This document shows positions 7,601-15,963 of a stretch of 37,354 nucleotides of DNA, in pieces. The notes below the pieces were generated by a model. It ran no database searches. It worked only from the letters and a program-made list of their open reading frames with translations, and was not told where the DNA came from. The translations under genes were made by a program, and so were the position numbers. Where the stretch lies: positions 1 to 37,354 of the forward strand of contig OMUD01000126.1 of assembly GCA_900314125.1 (NCBI GenBank), read 5' to 3'. This stretch comes from an uncultured Prevotellaceae bacterium. GTDB lineage: Bacteria > Bacteroidota > Bacteroidia > Bacteroidales > Bacteroidaceae. How positions within the stretch are numbered: the stretch's first letter is position 1; each line of letters opens with the position of its first letter.

Positions 7601-9361
7601 TTATTGGAGTCGATAAGAAAGAGAAAGTCTGAAATCAGAATAACGTGCTTTCACATTATTTTGATATTTATAGACAGAATTTCTAAAAACCCAATCCAAC
7701 TCCGCAGTAAAGAAAAGATTTTCGCAAAGTTTCATATCGATTCGAGGGTTGAAGATGAGAAAAACAGCATAACTCTTTTCACCCGCCTTTCTACCAACAA
7801 AGGGATTAAAATCAACAGGTTTGCCCTGTGACTCCAGTATTCGCTTCTGGTCTTCTTCATAACCTTTCCACGTGAAAAGATAGTGCATGGATGCATCAAG
7901 CCTGATTTTCAGCCTGTCAGACAAAACATTCAGTTCATTCCATGTCTTGAGATTAAAGCCGCTTCCCATATTATAGCCTCTGTAATAGTAATCAGAGGTG
8001 TACCCTCCCATCATAACTAGATTAGTTGTTACTGTATGACTAAAATGTGGAGCTTCCAACGAAAAAGCTGGTCCTAATGCAGCGGCATCAGACAGATTGA
8101 GCAAATGCCGCTTATCACCTTTAAAGCGGTTGCTTTTATCACTACTATAAAAAGAGAAATCCTGATTTATGGATAAAGTAGAGGCATAATTGTCTGTATC
8201 TCTCAAATTCCATCCAAAAAGGCGTCCATTGATCAGACATTTAGAAAGCAAGGGGACTTCCCCACTGGGAATGTTGAATACAAATTGAGCCCGGAAAAAA
8301 TCATACGGTTTGTTATGGACAGTTCCACACAAATCACCATATTTGGCATCTAGAGCCACAAATGCATTAAGGTGTGATTGACCAACCCGTGAATCATACC
8401 ATCGGCCTCCAACAGACAGGAAACAATCAAAAGGAATCTCACTCTTATCATGATAAAGAAAAACGGAATCATCAACTTTCCACATATCTCCTTTTGACAA
8501 TCTAACCAAACCTCCGGCTGGATTCACAGCAGTAAACAACAATTCTCTCATTACCCGATTGAAGCCGCGACGTTTGTTGTTAAGAATCAGATTTGAAATT
8601 CGATGAGTTACCTCACCAACAGCCATACCACCAAAAGTCGTTGAAAAAACATCATTGGGCGAAGGATAGTCTGACTCTGCAATCATTTCCCATTCCATAC
8701 TCCCTAAGAAAGTAAGTAATGATGACTCCAGGAAATTACATCCATAACCTTTAGCTGCATTATAATACAAAGCCCCATGATAAGGGTGAGCGAAAAAATT
8801 TGTGTAAAATCCATCTGTATCCCACACAAATCCTTTCTCCCAATTGTCCTTAATAGTTGACCAACCTTTTGAACTATAATCCCTTTTGAGAATCCATTTA
8901 TCCACAGCCCATACAGACGTATTTATCAAAACACCCGCCCCAGCTGCCATCCAAATATTCTTCTTAGGACCGGGTACGAATTTTAAGGAATCATCGTTCA
9001 TGTAAACTTTCAGATCCGTCAAGGAACTCAGTTGAGAGAATTGGGTGTCGTAATGTTCTGCAATGTCAGAATTAATACATATTCCAGTTTTTACACCAAT
9101 TTCAGAATTCTCGTTCACCAAATGATCTCCATCATACAGACCTGCTGTGTCAACTAATTCCCCTTGAACCATTGAAAGGCATAGAGAATCAATAGAATCG
9201 GTCTGAACATAGCAGGTGTCCCTTTTTTCTGTAGAGGAAGAGGCATAACTTGAGTCAATGGGGAAAAAAATCAAAATGCAGAGTCCCCTTAGGAAGATCA
9301 AACACTTAAGATTAGATAGTCTTAAAAAGAACATAAGGAAATGATAAATCTTAAACAGCAA
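7601..9361 (-). CDS. DUF3943 domain outer-membrane-type protein
   Basis: The protein has 586 residues with an N-terminal hydrophobic signal region ending near S-S-Y-A-S. The central part carries features I associate with DUF3943: W-A-V-D-K-W, then F-Y-T-N-F-F-A-H-P-Y-H-G-A-L-Y-Y-N-A-A, and G-E-V-T-H-R-I-S. The C-terminal half alternates polar and aromatic residues, and the chain ends in L-S-Y-R-L-Q, as expected of an outer-membrane beta-barrel. Its function is unknown; location in the outer membrane is inferred. It lies 10 nt downstream of the flavoprotein gene and is probably translated from the same mRNA. Met10 is a possible alternative start. Confidence 0.82.
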   Translation of the reverse strand: MLFKIYHFLMFFLRLSNLKCLIFLRGLCILIFFPIDSSYASSSTEKRDTCYVQTDSIDSLCLSMVQGELVDTAGLYDGDHLVNENSEIGVKTGICINSDIAEHYDTQFSQLSSLTDLKVYMNDDSLKFVPGPKKNIWMAAGAGVLINTSVWAVDKWILKRDYSSKGWSTIKDNWEKGFVWDTDGFYTNFFAHPYHGALYYNAAKGYGCNFLESSLLTFLGSMEWEMIAESDYPSPNDVFSTTFGGMAVGEVTHRISNLILNNKRRGFNRVMRELLFTAVNPAGGLVRLSKGDMWKVDDSVFLYHDKSEIPFDCFLSVGGRWYDSRVGQSHLNAFVALDAKYGDLCGTVHNKPYDFFRAQFVFNIPSGEVPLLSKCLINGRLFGWNLRDTDNYASTLSINQDFSFYSSDKSNRFKGDKRHLLNLSDAAALGPAFSLEAPHFSHTVTTNLVMMGGYTSDYYYRGYNMGSGFNLKTWNELNVLSDRLKIRLDASMHYLFTWKGYEEDQKRILESQGKPVDFNPFVGRKAGEKSYAVFLIFNPRIDMKLCENLFFTAELDWVFRNSVYKYQNNVKARYSDFRLSLSYRLQ

Positions 9362-9371
9362 AGATTAAATG

Positions 9372-9989
9372 TTATCTCACAAAACTGGTTCTCACAGGTC
9401 TTTCCAACTCAGGGTGCTCGTCGTCATTTAATTTGTTAATCATCCATGCAATGTTCTTTGCCAATGTCCTCATGGTTTGAAGTCCCTCTTCGTCTTGAGC
9501 CACTTGACCTGGAGTATGCCCATAAATGATATTGATATACTGTGATGATGCGATAGGCATATTTGTCATTGAGAAATAATTATTCATTCTTTCCAATGCA
9601 GCACTTGCGCCACCCCTTCTACAAACGGCAATTGCGGCAGCAGGCTTAAATTGCATAAACCGTTTTAAAGAATAGCAAACCCTGTCCATCAATGCACAGA
9701 GGGTGCCATTGGGTCCACCAAAATAGACTGGCGATGCAAGCACAAGCGCATCAAAACCCTCTTTCATCAAATCGAACAGTTCATCATAAACATTGTCATG
9801 GAATGTGCAACGTCCCATTCTCTCGCACCATCCACACGCAATACATCCTTGCATAGCTTGCTTACCAATACCCACAATCTTAACTTCTATGCCTAAATCA
9901 TTGAAGACACTAGACATTTCTTTCAATGCAGCCATTGTATTCCCATTAGTCCTTGGACTGCCGTTAATCAGAATGATTCGCTTTCTCAT
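9372..9989 (-). CDS. Flavodoxin-fold NAD(P)H-dependent FMN reductase, iron-sulfur-flavoprotein-like
   Basis: The protein has 205 residues starting M-R-K-R-I-I-L-I-N-G-S-P-R, a flavodoxin-like FMN phosphate loop. It has A-S-P-V-Y-F-G-G-P near residue 80, typical of the NADPH-dependent FMN reductase family. Cysteines at 49, 52, 55 and 61 form C-x2-C-x2-C-x5-C, which fits the compact [4Fe-4S] motif of iron-sulfur flavoproteins. An upstream in-frame extension of about 130 residues is rejected: it is hydrophobic, not family-like, and covers the divergent promoter region. The gene is divergent from the kinase-like gene and 10 nt upstream of DUF3943. A redox role is likely; the partner is unknown. 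Confidence 0.85.
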   Translation of the reverse strand: MRKRIILINGSPRTNGNTMAALKEMSSVFNDLGIEVKIVGIGKQAMQGCIACGWCERMGRCTFHDNVYDELFDLMKEGFDALVLASPVYFGGPNGTLCALMDRVCYSLKRFMQFKPAAAIAVCRRGGASAALERMNNYFSMTNMPIASSQYINIIYGHTPGQVAQDEEGLQTMRTLAKNIAWMINKLNDDEHPELERPVRTSFVR

Positions 9990-10036
9990 GCTACATAAAA
10001 TGCAATAATTGTTGTATGTAAACTTTATATAGATTT

Positions 10037-10044
10037 CAAATTTA
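10037..10044 (-). promoter_or_regulatory. Candidate -7 box for the flavoprotein/DUF3943 operon
   Basis: On the - strand TAAATTTG matches the -7 consensus about 48 nt before the ATG at 9989. No clear TTTG occurs at the -33 distance. Confidence 0.45.
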
Positions 10045-10157
10045 CAAAAAATAATTGGAAAAGTAAGAAGAGATTGCACAATTATATCGTAGAAAAGATA
10101 AAAGTAGGAGAAAAAAATGAATTTTGGAGAGTGGCCGCCATCGAAATATAAAAATAT

Positions 10158-10188
10158 TTTGTGAGTAGTTAATTTTTTCGTAAATTCG
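10158..10188 (+). promoter_or_regulatory. Candidate promoter of the kinase-like gene
   Basis: TTTG at 10158-10161 is followed by exactly 19 nt and then TAAATTCG at 10181-10188, one mismatch from TAnnTTTG. The predicted transcript begins near 10195, just before the start codon at 10210. Confidence 0.65.
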
Positions 10189-10209
10189 CACAAAATTAAG
10201 ATATTGAGT

Positions 10210-12018
10210 ATGAACAACGACAGCCTAAACAATAGCTCAATGTTGCCAATAGGAAGCACATTAAACGGGAAATATACAATCACCAAACATCTTTCATCCA
10301 GGCCATTCGGGAACATATATGTGGCCAACGACCTTAAGTTTCGCGAGAATGTTCTTATAAAGGAATTATTTATCCAAGACATTTCTAGGAGAAACTCTGA
10401 TGGATTGTCGGTAGATGTAAAAAAAGGATTTGTTGAAATCTATGAAGAATATATAGATAAATTCAATGAAGAAGCCCGTATGCTCCGCCAATTCCACAAC
10501 GATCACATCATCAACGTCAGAGATTTGTTTAATGAAAACAACACCTCCTATTATGTGATGGATTATGTTGAAGGAGAGTTATTGGCAGACAAAATGGTGC
10601 GTCTGAACAAAACCCTCAGTGAATCTGAAACCCTGAGTTACTTGAATCAACTCCTTGAAGGTCTCAGCGCCATGCATAGCCAAGGTTTCTGGCATCTTGA
10701 CATCACCCCATCAAGCATCATGGTCAATAATGAGGGCGTCGTTAAATTTCTTGAATACGGTCATTGCAAATTGGTGAACAATGAGTCCACCATTATTGCA
10801 GATCAGAATCACGACCCAATGGAACTTCAGTCGAATGACGAAGCCAACATAGGTCCATGGACTGATTTTTACGCCCTTGGTGCCACATTGTATAATCTGC
10901 TCACAGGCAAACGACCACCAGCCGCCTCCGAAGTCAATGAGGCCACTAAAAGCCTGTACCACTTCCCCACCTCTGTAAGCAAGAAAATGCAGAGGCTGAT
11001 TCTATGGATGATGTCCCCCAACATATTCCGTCGTCCTCAAGACATCAATGAGGTCAATGAATTCCTCTATGGCATCAACATGACAGGCAAAGAAGACAAG
11101 ACATTCCAGAAGAACCTGAATAATGTGTCGGGGAAATCCGCTTCTTCAGTTGTCCACAACATACAAAACGACACGGAAGACGATGATGATGAAGACGATG
11201 ATGACGAAGACGGATTGGGAAATAAAGCCTTGAAAGCCATGCAAATATTCCTTTTCCTCGCAGCAGTTGGGGTTTTAGGTTATTTTGCCTACAGGATGTT
11301 TGCTGGTGGAGAGAGACAGAAATCAAAGGATGACACCACAGACCTTCAAATCGTGAAGGAAAAACCAAAGGAAGAAAGTGTGCTAATTGATTCCCTGCGT
11401 ACTTCCGCAGACATCTTCGCTCTAACAGAAGAAGAGAAAAAAGCAGAAGAGGCTAAAAAAGCAGAAGAAGCAAAAAAGGCCGAAGAAGCAAAGAAAGCAG
11501 AAGAAGAGAAAAACAAGCAAGCTGAGAATGAATCAGCAAATGCTGCGGATTCAGACAATAATCATTCCAAAGACAATGAGAATGTGAAAACAGATTCAGA
11601 GACTTCACAAGATTCTGACAACAAAGCAACAAAAGACAAAGAATCTCAATCCGCCAACACCTCAAGCGCATCAAACACAGAAAAGGAGAAAAAAGAAAGT
11701 ACTCCTGATAAGGACGGCTCCAATGCGAAGGATAATAATAAATCCGGTTCTGAGCAGTCGTCCCCATCCTCAAACAATAAGGACAACAATTCGCAGCAGC
11801 CCGGGTCAGATAATTCCAAAAAGCTCCACAATATGATTGTGGGCAGTTTTGGAAATCAAGACAATGCCAATGCACGAGCTGCCGAATTGAAAGCAGAAGG
11901 CTACAACGCTGTAGTAAGGAGTTCGGGTTCCAACTATAGGGTTGTTGTTGTGAATGCAAACGATGCTTCCAGAGACAGACTTAAATCAAAATATAGTGAC
12001 GCCTGGGAGGAACAATAG
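10210..12018 (+). CDS. Transmembrane kinase-like protein (probable pseudokinase) with C-terminal SPOR domain
   Basis: The protein has 602 residues from the ATG; a TTG two codons upstream (10204) is possible. Residues 12-285 have a Ser/Thr kinase fold: Lys51 in V-L-I-K, an alpha-C Glu at 87/88, H-L-D at 162-164 and W-T-D-F-Y-A-L-G for the helix-F Asp. Key residues are changed: the glycine loop reads S-S-R-P-F-G, the catalytic-loop Lys is Thr166, the Asn is Ser169, and DFG is E-Y-G (Glu182). An acidic run (about 324-334) precedes one membrane segment at about 340-362. Four K-A-E-E-type repeats (409-432) and a long Asn/Ser/Lys linker lead to a SPOR domain at about 539-602, a fold that binds denuded peptidoglycan. 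The kinase domain is probably cytoplasmic and SPOR periplasmic. ATP hydrolysis is doubtful, though Asp164 is kept. Confidence 0.88.
   Translation: MNNDSLNNSSMLPIGSTLNGKYTITKHLSSRPFGNIYVANDLKFRENVLIKELFIQDISRRNSDGLSVDVKKGFVEIYEEYIDKFNEEARMLRQFHNDHIINVRDLFNENNTSYYVMDYVEGELLADKMVRLNKTLSESETLSYLNQLLEGLSAMHSQGFWHLDITPSSIMVNNEGVVKFLEYGHCKLVNNESTIIADQNHDPMELQSNDEANIGPWTDFYALGATLYNLLTGKRPPAASEVNEATKSLYHFPTSVSKKMQRLILWMMSPNIFRRPQDINEVNEFLYGINMTGKEDKTFQKNLNNVSGKSASSVVHNIQNDTEDDDDEDDDDEDGLGNKALKAMQIFLFLAAVGVLGYFAYRMFAGGERQKSKDDTTDLQIVKEKPKEESVLIDSLRTSADIFALTEEEKKAEEAKKAEEAKKAEEAKKAEEEKNKQAENESANAADSDNNHSKDNENVKTDSETSQDSDNKATKDKESQSANTSSASNTEKEKKESTPDKDGSNAKDNNKSGSEQSSPSSNNKDNNSQQPGSDNSKKLHNMIVGSFGNQDNANARAAELKAEGYNAVVRSSGSNYRVVVVNANDASRDRLKSKYSDAWEEQ
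11446..11508 (+). repeat. In-frame repeats coding for an E-A-K-K-A-E-type helix
   Basis: Near-identical 15-nt units (gcagaagaagcaaaaaa and variants) encode successive A-E-E-A-K-K. They lie in the periplasmic linker of the kinase-like protein and predict a rigid single helix. Copy number may vary between strains. Confidence 0.7.
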
Positions 12019-12084
12019 CCACTACTTTTCCTCACCTAAAAATCACTCAAATTGCATAAGAACCAAAGGAAACCAACCATTTTA

Positions 12085-13164
12085 ATGGGATTCATCATCA
12101 TTTTCTTATTGATTGTCATCATCAGCCACACGTACGTTTTTTGGCACATGTGGCAAGTTATTCCTTTGTCATCAGTTTGGAAAAGTGTGATTATCTCATG
12201 CTGCGCCTTGGCATTCAGCTGCCTTTTCCTATATCTCAGTCCCGCTCAAGACAAGATGCCAATGACATTGGCAAGAATAGTGTATGAATTAGGCACATCT
12301 TGGCTTATTGTACTCTTATACCTAATTATCATATTCTTAGTATTGGATATATGCCGTCTATTCCATGCCATTCCCAAGTCTCTACTCCACAACAGCCTGC
12401 CAACCTGTTTGGGCATAGTACTGGTAATCGGTTTAGTCCTATTTTGCGGTAACATTCATTACCATCACAAACTCAGACACGAAGTTAACATCAAAAGTCA
12501 GAAAGTGAAAGGAAGGCATAAGTTGCTATTTATCAGCGACCTTCATCTTGGCTATCATAATCCTCGTTCTGAGTTTTCCAGATGGGTAGATTTGGTAAAT
12601 GCCGAAAAGGCAGAATTGATTTTGATTGGAGGTGACATCATTGACGGCAATATACGCCCGCTTGATGAAGAACAAACATGGGAAGAATTCCAAAAAATTG
12701 AATCCCCCATGTTCGCATGCTTGGGCAATCACGAATATCTTGCCGGCAAACAGAAATCAGAAGAGTTCTATAAACAATCCGGCATCACCTTATTGAAAGA
12801 CGAAGTCAGCAATTATGGAGATTATAGTATTATAGGTCGAGATGACAGGACTAACAAAAATCGATCGGACCTTCAATCATTAGTAAAAAAAGCCAACAAA
12901 AAGAAATTCAATATCCTCATAGACCATCAACCATACCATTTGGAAGAAGCCGAGAATTCAGGCATAGACCTCCAGCTCAGCGGTCACACCCATCATGGAC
13001 AAGTATGGCCTTTAAACTGGATAACGGACTGTTTGTATGAATGTGCATACGGATATCACCAAAGAGGCAACACACATTATTATGTAAGTTCGGGTATTGG
13101 TATCTGGGGCGGTAAATTCAGAATAGGCACATGTTCTGAATACGTTGTAATAAATATCAATTGA
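12085..13164 (+). CDS. Membrane-anchored metallophosphoesterase (YaeI/YkuE-like)
   Basis: From the ATG the protein has 359 residues. Four hydrophobic segments occupy roughly the first 130 residues. The calcineurin-like domain follows with complete metal motifs: S-D-L-H-L-G, G-G-D-I-I-D, G-N-H-E, I-D-H-Q-P and S-G-H-T-H-H-G-Q. Such enzymes are membrane-bound phosphoesterases; some relatives act on lipid substrates, but the substrate here cannot be deduced. A TTG 11 codons upstream (12052) would give 370 residues; ATG is chosen as the more usual start. The gene begins 66 nt after the kinase-like gene on the same strand and is probably co-transcribed. It has a paralogue of the same layout at 29203-30330. 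Confidence 0.9.
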   Translation: MGFIIIFLLIVIISHTYVFWHMWQVIPLSSVWKSVIISCCALAFSCLFLYLSPAQDKMPMTLARIVYELGTSWLIVLLYLIIIFLVLDICRLFHAIPKSLLHNSLPTCLGIVLVIGLVLFCGNIHYHHKLRHEVNIKSQKVKGRHKLLFISDLHLGYHNPRSEFSRWVDLVNAEKAELILIGGDIIDGNIRPLDEEQTWEEFQKIESPMFACLGNHEYLAGKQKSEEFYKQSGITLLKDEVSNYGDYSIIGRDDRTNKNRSDLQSLVKKANKKKFNILIDHQPYHLEEAENSGIDLQLSGHTHHGQVWPLNWITDCLYECAYGYHQRGNTHYYVSSGIGIWGGKFRIGTCSEYVVININ

Positions 13165-13253
13165 TATTAGCTGTGTTTTACTATCTGTTTAAGATAGCAA
13201 AGATTGAATCAGCCGCTTCAAATCCGTATAGATAAACAGTTGAGCGCTCAAAA

Positions 13254-13285
13254 CTTGCATAATCCACAAAAAATCAGTAAATTTG
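13254..13285 (+). promoter_or_regulatory. Candidate promoter of ruvX
   Basis: CTTG at 13254-13257, a 20-nt spacer, and a perfect -7 box TAAATTTG at 13278-13285. The predicted start site is only about 5 nt before the ATG at 13294, so the ruvX leader would be very short. Confidence 0.6.
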
Positions 13286-13293
13286 CATAAAAA

Positions 13294-13731
13294 ATGGGAC
13301 GGTTGCTTGCCATAGACTATGGAAAGAAACGCACAGGAATAGCAGTAAGCGATCCTATGCACATCATTGCCAATGGTTTGGCCACCATTGACACCGCCAA
13401 TATTTTTGAATTTCTCAAGACCTATATCGAGAATAATGATGTTGAACGCATCATTGTGGGTTATCCCCTTCAGTCCAACGGAGAGGCATCTGAAAACATG
13501 CGGCGCGTAGTTCCATTTGTAAACAGGTTGAAGAAGTTGTACACAGCTATTCCTGTTGATTATTATGATGAACGATTCACATCCGTCATGGCTCACCAAG
13601 TGATATTGGAAAGCGGTGTCAAAAAGAAAGCACGACGTGACAACAAAGGATTGGTTGACAAGATCAGCGCCACCATTATCCTTGAGGACTATATGGAATC
13701 GCAACGAATGAAAGAGGATTTTTCAAACTAA
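13294..13731 (+). CDS. ruvX: Putative pre-16S rRNA nuclease / Holliday junction resolvase-like YqgF (RuvX)
   Basis: The family has an RNase H-like fold and in E. coli is needed for 16S rRNA 5'-end maturation. The protein has 145 residues, standard length. Motifs: L-L-A-I-D-Y-G-K-K-R-T-G at the N-terminus (first catalytic Asp), I-V-G-Y-P-L near residue 50, Y-D-E-R-F-T-S with the catalytic Glu near 92, and V-D-K-I-S-A near 127 with the last Asp. It is followed 32 nt later by def. The ruvX-def-TPR-thrS order is one I recall from other Bacteroidales. Confidence 0.93.
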   Translation: MGRLLAIDYGKKRTGIAVSDPMHIIANGLATIDTANIFEFLKTYIENNDVERIIVGYPLQSNGEASENMRRVVPFVNRLKKLYTAIPVDYYDERFTSVMAHQVILESGVKKKARRDNKGLVDKISATIILEDYMESQRMKEDFSN

Positions 13732-13763
13732 AAAACTAAACAGAAAACTATACAAATAAAACG

Positions 13764-14318
13764 ATGATACTTCCAATGTATATTTTTGGGCAGCCTGTTC
13801 TTCGCAAGCATGCAGAAGACATAGCCCCCGACTACCCCGACCTCAAAGAACTCATATCCAACATGTTCGAAACATTAAAGAACGCTGAGGGCGTTGGTCT
13901 TGCAGCTCCTCAAGTGGGATTACCGATACGAGTTGTAGTGATAGACCTTGACTGCATCAGTGACGATGAACCTCAATACAAAGGTTTTTTACGGACATAC
14001 ATCAACGGTCACATTCTTGAAGAAAGCGAAGAACAAGCCACGATGGAAGAAGGCTGCCTTTCCATCCCTGGCATTCATGAAAATGTGAAACGCCCAGCAA
14101 AAGTGAGGATTGAATATCTTGACGAGAATCTAACCCCTCATGACGAATGGGTTGAGGGATTTGTGGCTCGTGTCATCCAACATGAGTTCGACCATTTGGA
14201 AGGAAAAATGTTTGTGGACCATGTTTCTCCCCTTCGAAAGCAATTGATAAAAAAAAGGCTTGTTGGGATGGCAAAGGGCAAATTCAGCTGTCACTACAAG
14301 GCTAAAGCCAATCACTAA
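13764..14318 (+). CDS. def: Peptide deformylase
   Basis: This metalloenzyme removes the formyl group from the initiator Met of nascent proteins. The protein has 184 residues. All three family motifs are intact: G-V-G-L-A-A-P-Q-V-G at 43-52, E-E-G-C-L-S-I-P with metal ligand Cys98, and Q-H-E-F-D-H with His140, catalytic Glu141 and His144. The ATG at 13764 starts M-I-L-P-M-Y. The gene sits between ruvX and the TPR protein on the same strand, with short gaps of 32 and 53 nt. Confidence 0.97.
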   Translation: MILPMYIFGQPVLRKHAEDIAPDYPDLKELISNMFETLKNAEGVGLAAPQVGLPIRVVVIDLDCISDDEPQYKGFLRTYINGHILEESEEQATMEEGCLSIPGIHENVKRPAKVRIEYLDENLTPHDEWVEGFVARVIQHEFDHLEGKMFVDHVSPLRKQLIKKRLVGMAKGKFSCHYKAKANH

Positions 14319-14371
14319 TATTATAATGCCGACAGGAAACCTCCACACTAGCTGAGTAGCACTAATCCACA

Positions 14372-15706
14372 ATGAGCATACGCTTCCTCATATTGTTCTT
14401 TTTATCTATAACACCAAATTTATCGTATGGACAGTACGATATAGATAAGACCATGGAGGAAGGAATGACTGCTTTAGGTTTTCATGACTACAAAACTTCC
14501 ATCACATTTTTCAACCGTGTCATAGAATCTCGCCCTACCAGCCACAAAGCCTTCTTTTACAGAGCTCAGGCAAAGTATCATCTCTATGACTATGCTGGCT
14601 GTGAGACTGATTTAAGCAATGCCTTGAATCTGAATCCTTATTACTACGACGCCTATGAGCTGAGGGGAGTTTGCCGCTTTAATCAAAAAAAGTATGAAAA
14701 GGCAAGCGTAGATCTTTCCATAGCCAAGGACTACAACCACGATAACTTGGAGATTTGGCAGAAGCTGGTTGAAGCAGAATTGAAGTCTGGCCATTACTTA
14801 ACAGCAGACAGCCTAAGCATCACACTCATCCAATTATGGCCAGACAAGTCATACAACCACATTCTTCATGGGCTTGCCCTATATGGTTTAGGTGATATTA
14901 CCAGCTCAGAAATTCAGATAGACAAGTCGCTGGAATTAGACCCTTATAATTTAGAAGCACTCACAATAAAATCTGATTTTTTATTTAAACGAGAGGAATG
15001 GAACTCTGCCTCCCTCATGCTCACCCGCGCTTTGCTCATTCATCCTAAAAGTTCATCCAACCTGATAAAACGCAGCTTGTGTAAGCTAAAGTCAGGAAAG
15101 GTGAACGAAGCCATTTCTGACATTCACTCAGCAATCGACATAGCGCCCCACTCTCCGTTGTGCCAACTATTCAAGAGCATGGACACATCATCTGGTTTAG
15201 AAATCGACAATGCATTCAATGAAATTGTATCCTCACCAGATTTCATTCTTGGAGAAAGAGAGATGCTTTCAGATTATTCCAGCAGAAATATAGATGTTAC
15301 AAGCATCTATGATATCCTACCTCAAAGGAACCTATCCGATTTTCAAAATGAAGCCTACAAGCCAAGCTTTCACTTCAATAAGGGGAATGAACTTCTAAAC
15401 GAAAAAGACTATGCAAACGCCATAGCGGAATATGACAATTCTATAATTCAGAACACCAACATTCCAGAGTGCTATTACAATAGAAGTGTGGCCTATGCCA
15501 AGCTACTCTCGTTTTCCAATGCAATCAAGGATCTTGATGAAGCCATCCGCCTCCGCCCTTCCTTTGCCGAGGCCTACTACAATCGCGGAATCATCAAATT
15601 GAAAATCGGCCTACATGACGACGCCCTACTCGATTTCAGCAAAGCCGGAGAATATGGAATGGAATTTGCATACGAAATCATAAAAAGGTTAAGGGCGGTT
15701 CTATAA
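14372..15706 (+). CDS. Secreted tetratricopeptide repeat protein
   Basis: The protein has 444 residues. An N-terminal signal peptide ends around N-L-S-Y-G-Q (residue 21). Consecutive TPR units cover most of the chain, starting near residue 30; clear examples include A-F-F-Y-R-A-Q-A-K-Y, A-Y-E-L-R-G-V-C-R-F-N, and near the C-terminus C-Y-Y-N-R-S-V-A-Y-A-K and A-Y-Y-N-R-G-I-I-K. A central stretch of about 270-325 has no obvious TPRs. It is probably a periplasmic or outer-membrane-associated scaffold; the partner is unknown. It is the last gene before a 257-nt gap that precedes the thrS promoter. Confidence 0.88.
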   Translation: MSIRFLILFFLSITPNLSYGQYDIDKTMEEGMTALGFHDYKTSITFFNRVIESRPTSHKAFFYRAQAKYHLYDYAGCETDLSNALNLNPYYYDAYELRGVCRFNQKKYEKASVDLSIAKDYNHDNLEIWQKLVEAELKSGHYLTADSLSITLIQLWPDKSYNHILHGLALYGLGDITSSEIQIDKSLELDPYNLEALTIKSDFLFKREEWNSASLMLTRALLIHPKSSSNLIKRSLCKLKSGKVNEAISDIHSAIDIAPHSPLCQLFKSMDTSSGLEIDNAFNEIVSSPDFILGEREMLSDYSSRNIDVTSIYDILPQRNLSDFQNEAYKPSFHFNKGNELLNEKDYANAIAEYDNSIIQNTNIPECYYNRSVAYAKLLSFSNAIKDLDEAIRLRPSFAEAYYNRGIIKLKIGLHDDALLDFSKAGEYGMEFAYEIIKRLRAVL

Positions 15707-15787
15707 ATTACGTTTTTACATACAAATCGCTTGGGATGGTTTGAAATTCGGTTGCTTTTTGTTTGATGCGGCGTCTTTTTGCCATTG

Positions 15788-15831
15788 TTTGCAGTTACAT
15801 AGCTCGCTATGCGCCTTTAAACACTGACAAA
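15788..15831. repeat. Two-level inverted repeat in the TPR-thrS gap
   Basis: An inner stem CATAGC/GCTATG (15798-15803 and 15806-15811) is framed by an outer pair, TTTGCAGT (15788-15795) and ACTGACAAA (15823-15831), complementary apart from one bulge. There is no T-run, so it is not a standard terminator. The rest of this 257-nt gap (15707-15963) holds only the thrS promoter. It may be an interspersed palindromic element. Confidence 0.55.
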
Positions 15832-15907
15832 AATCCATCCACATCAATTCAAAAATCAATCCGACCTATTTTTTAGAACTACCCCCAAAAAATAAACGAC
15901 TATTTAT

Positions 15908-15938
15908 TTTGTTTTACAATTGGCTTTTAGTAACTTTG
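15908..15938 (+). promoter_or_regulatory. Promoter of the thrS-infC-rpmI-rplT operon
   Basis: TTTG at 15908-15911, exactly 19 nt, then a perfect TAACTTTG at 15931-15938. The predicted start site (about 15941) lies at the upstream candidate ATG (15940), so translation should begin at the later ATG at 15964. Confidence 0.8.
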
Positions 15939-15963
15939 CATGAAATTTCAAAAAAAAAGAATA

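Noticed and set aside
9990-10382. In-frame N-terminal extension of about 130 residues on the flavoprotein
   Set aside because: It is hydrophobic and unlike the family, whose N-terminus is M-R-K-R-I-I-L-I-N-G-S-P; it also covers the kinase-gene promoter and its ATG.
13153-13197. 16-bp palindrome (13153-13168) and a small hairpin (13181-13197) after the metallophosphoesterase gene
   Set aside because: There is no T-run after the hairpin and its stem is 6 bp, so I do not call a terminator; the AT-rich palindrome may be chance.
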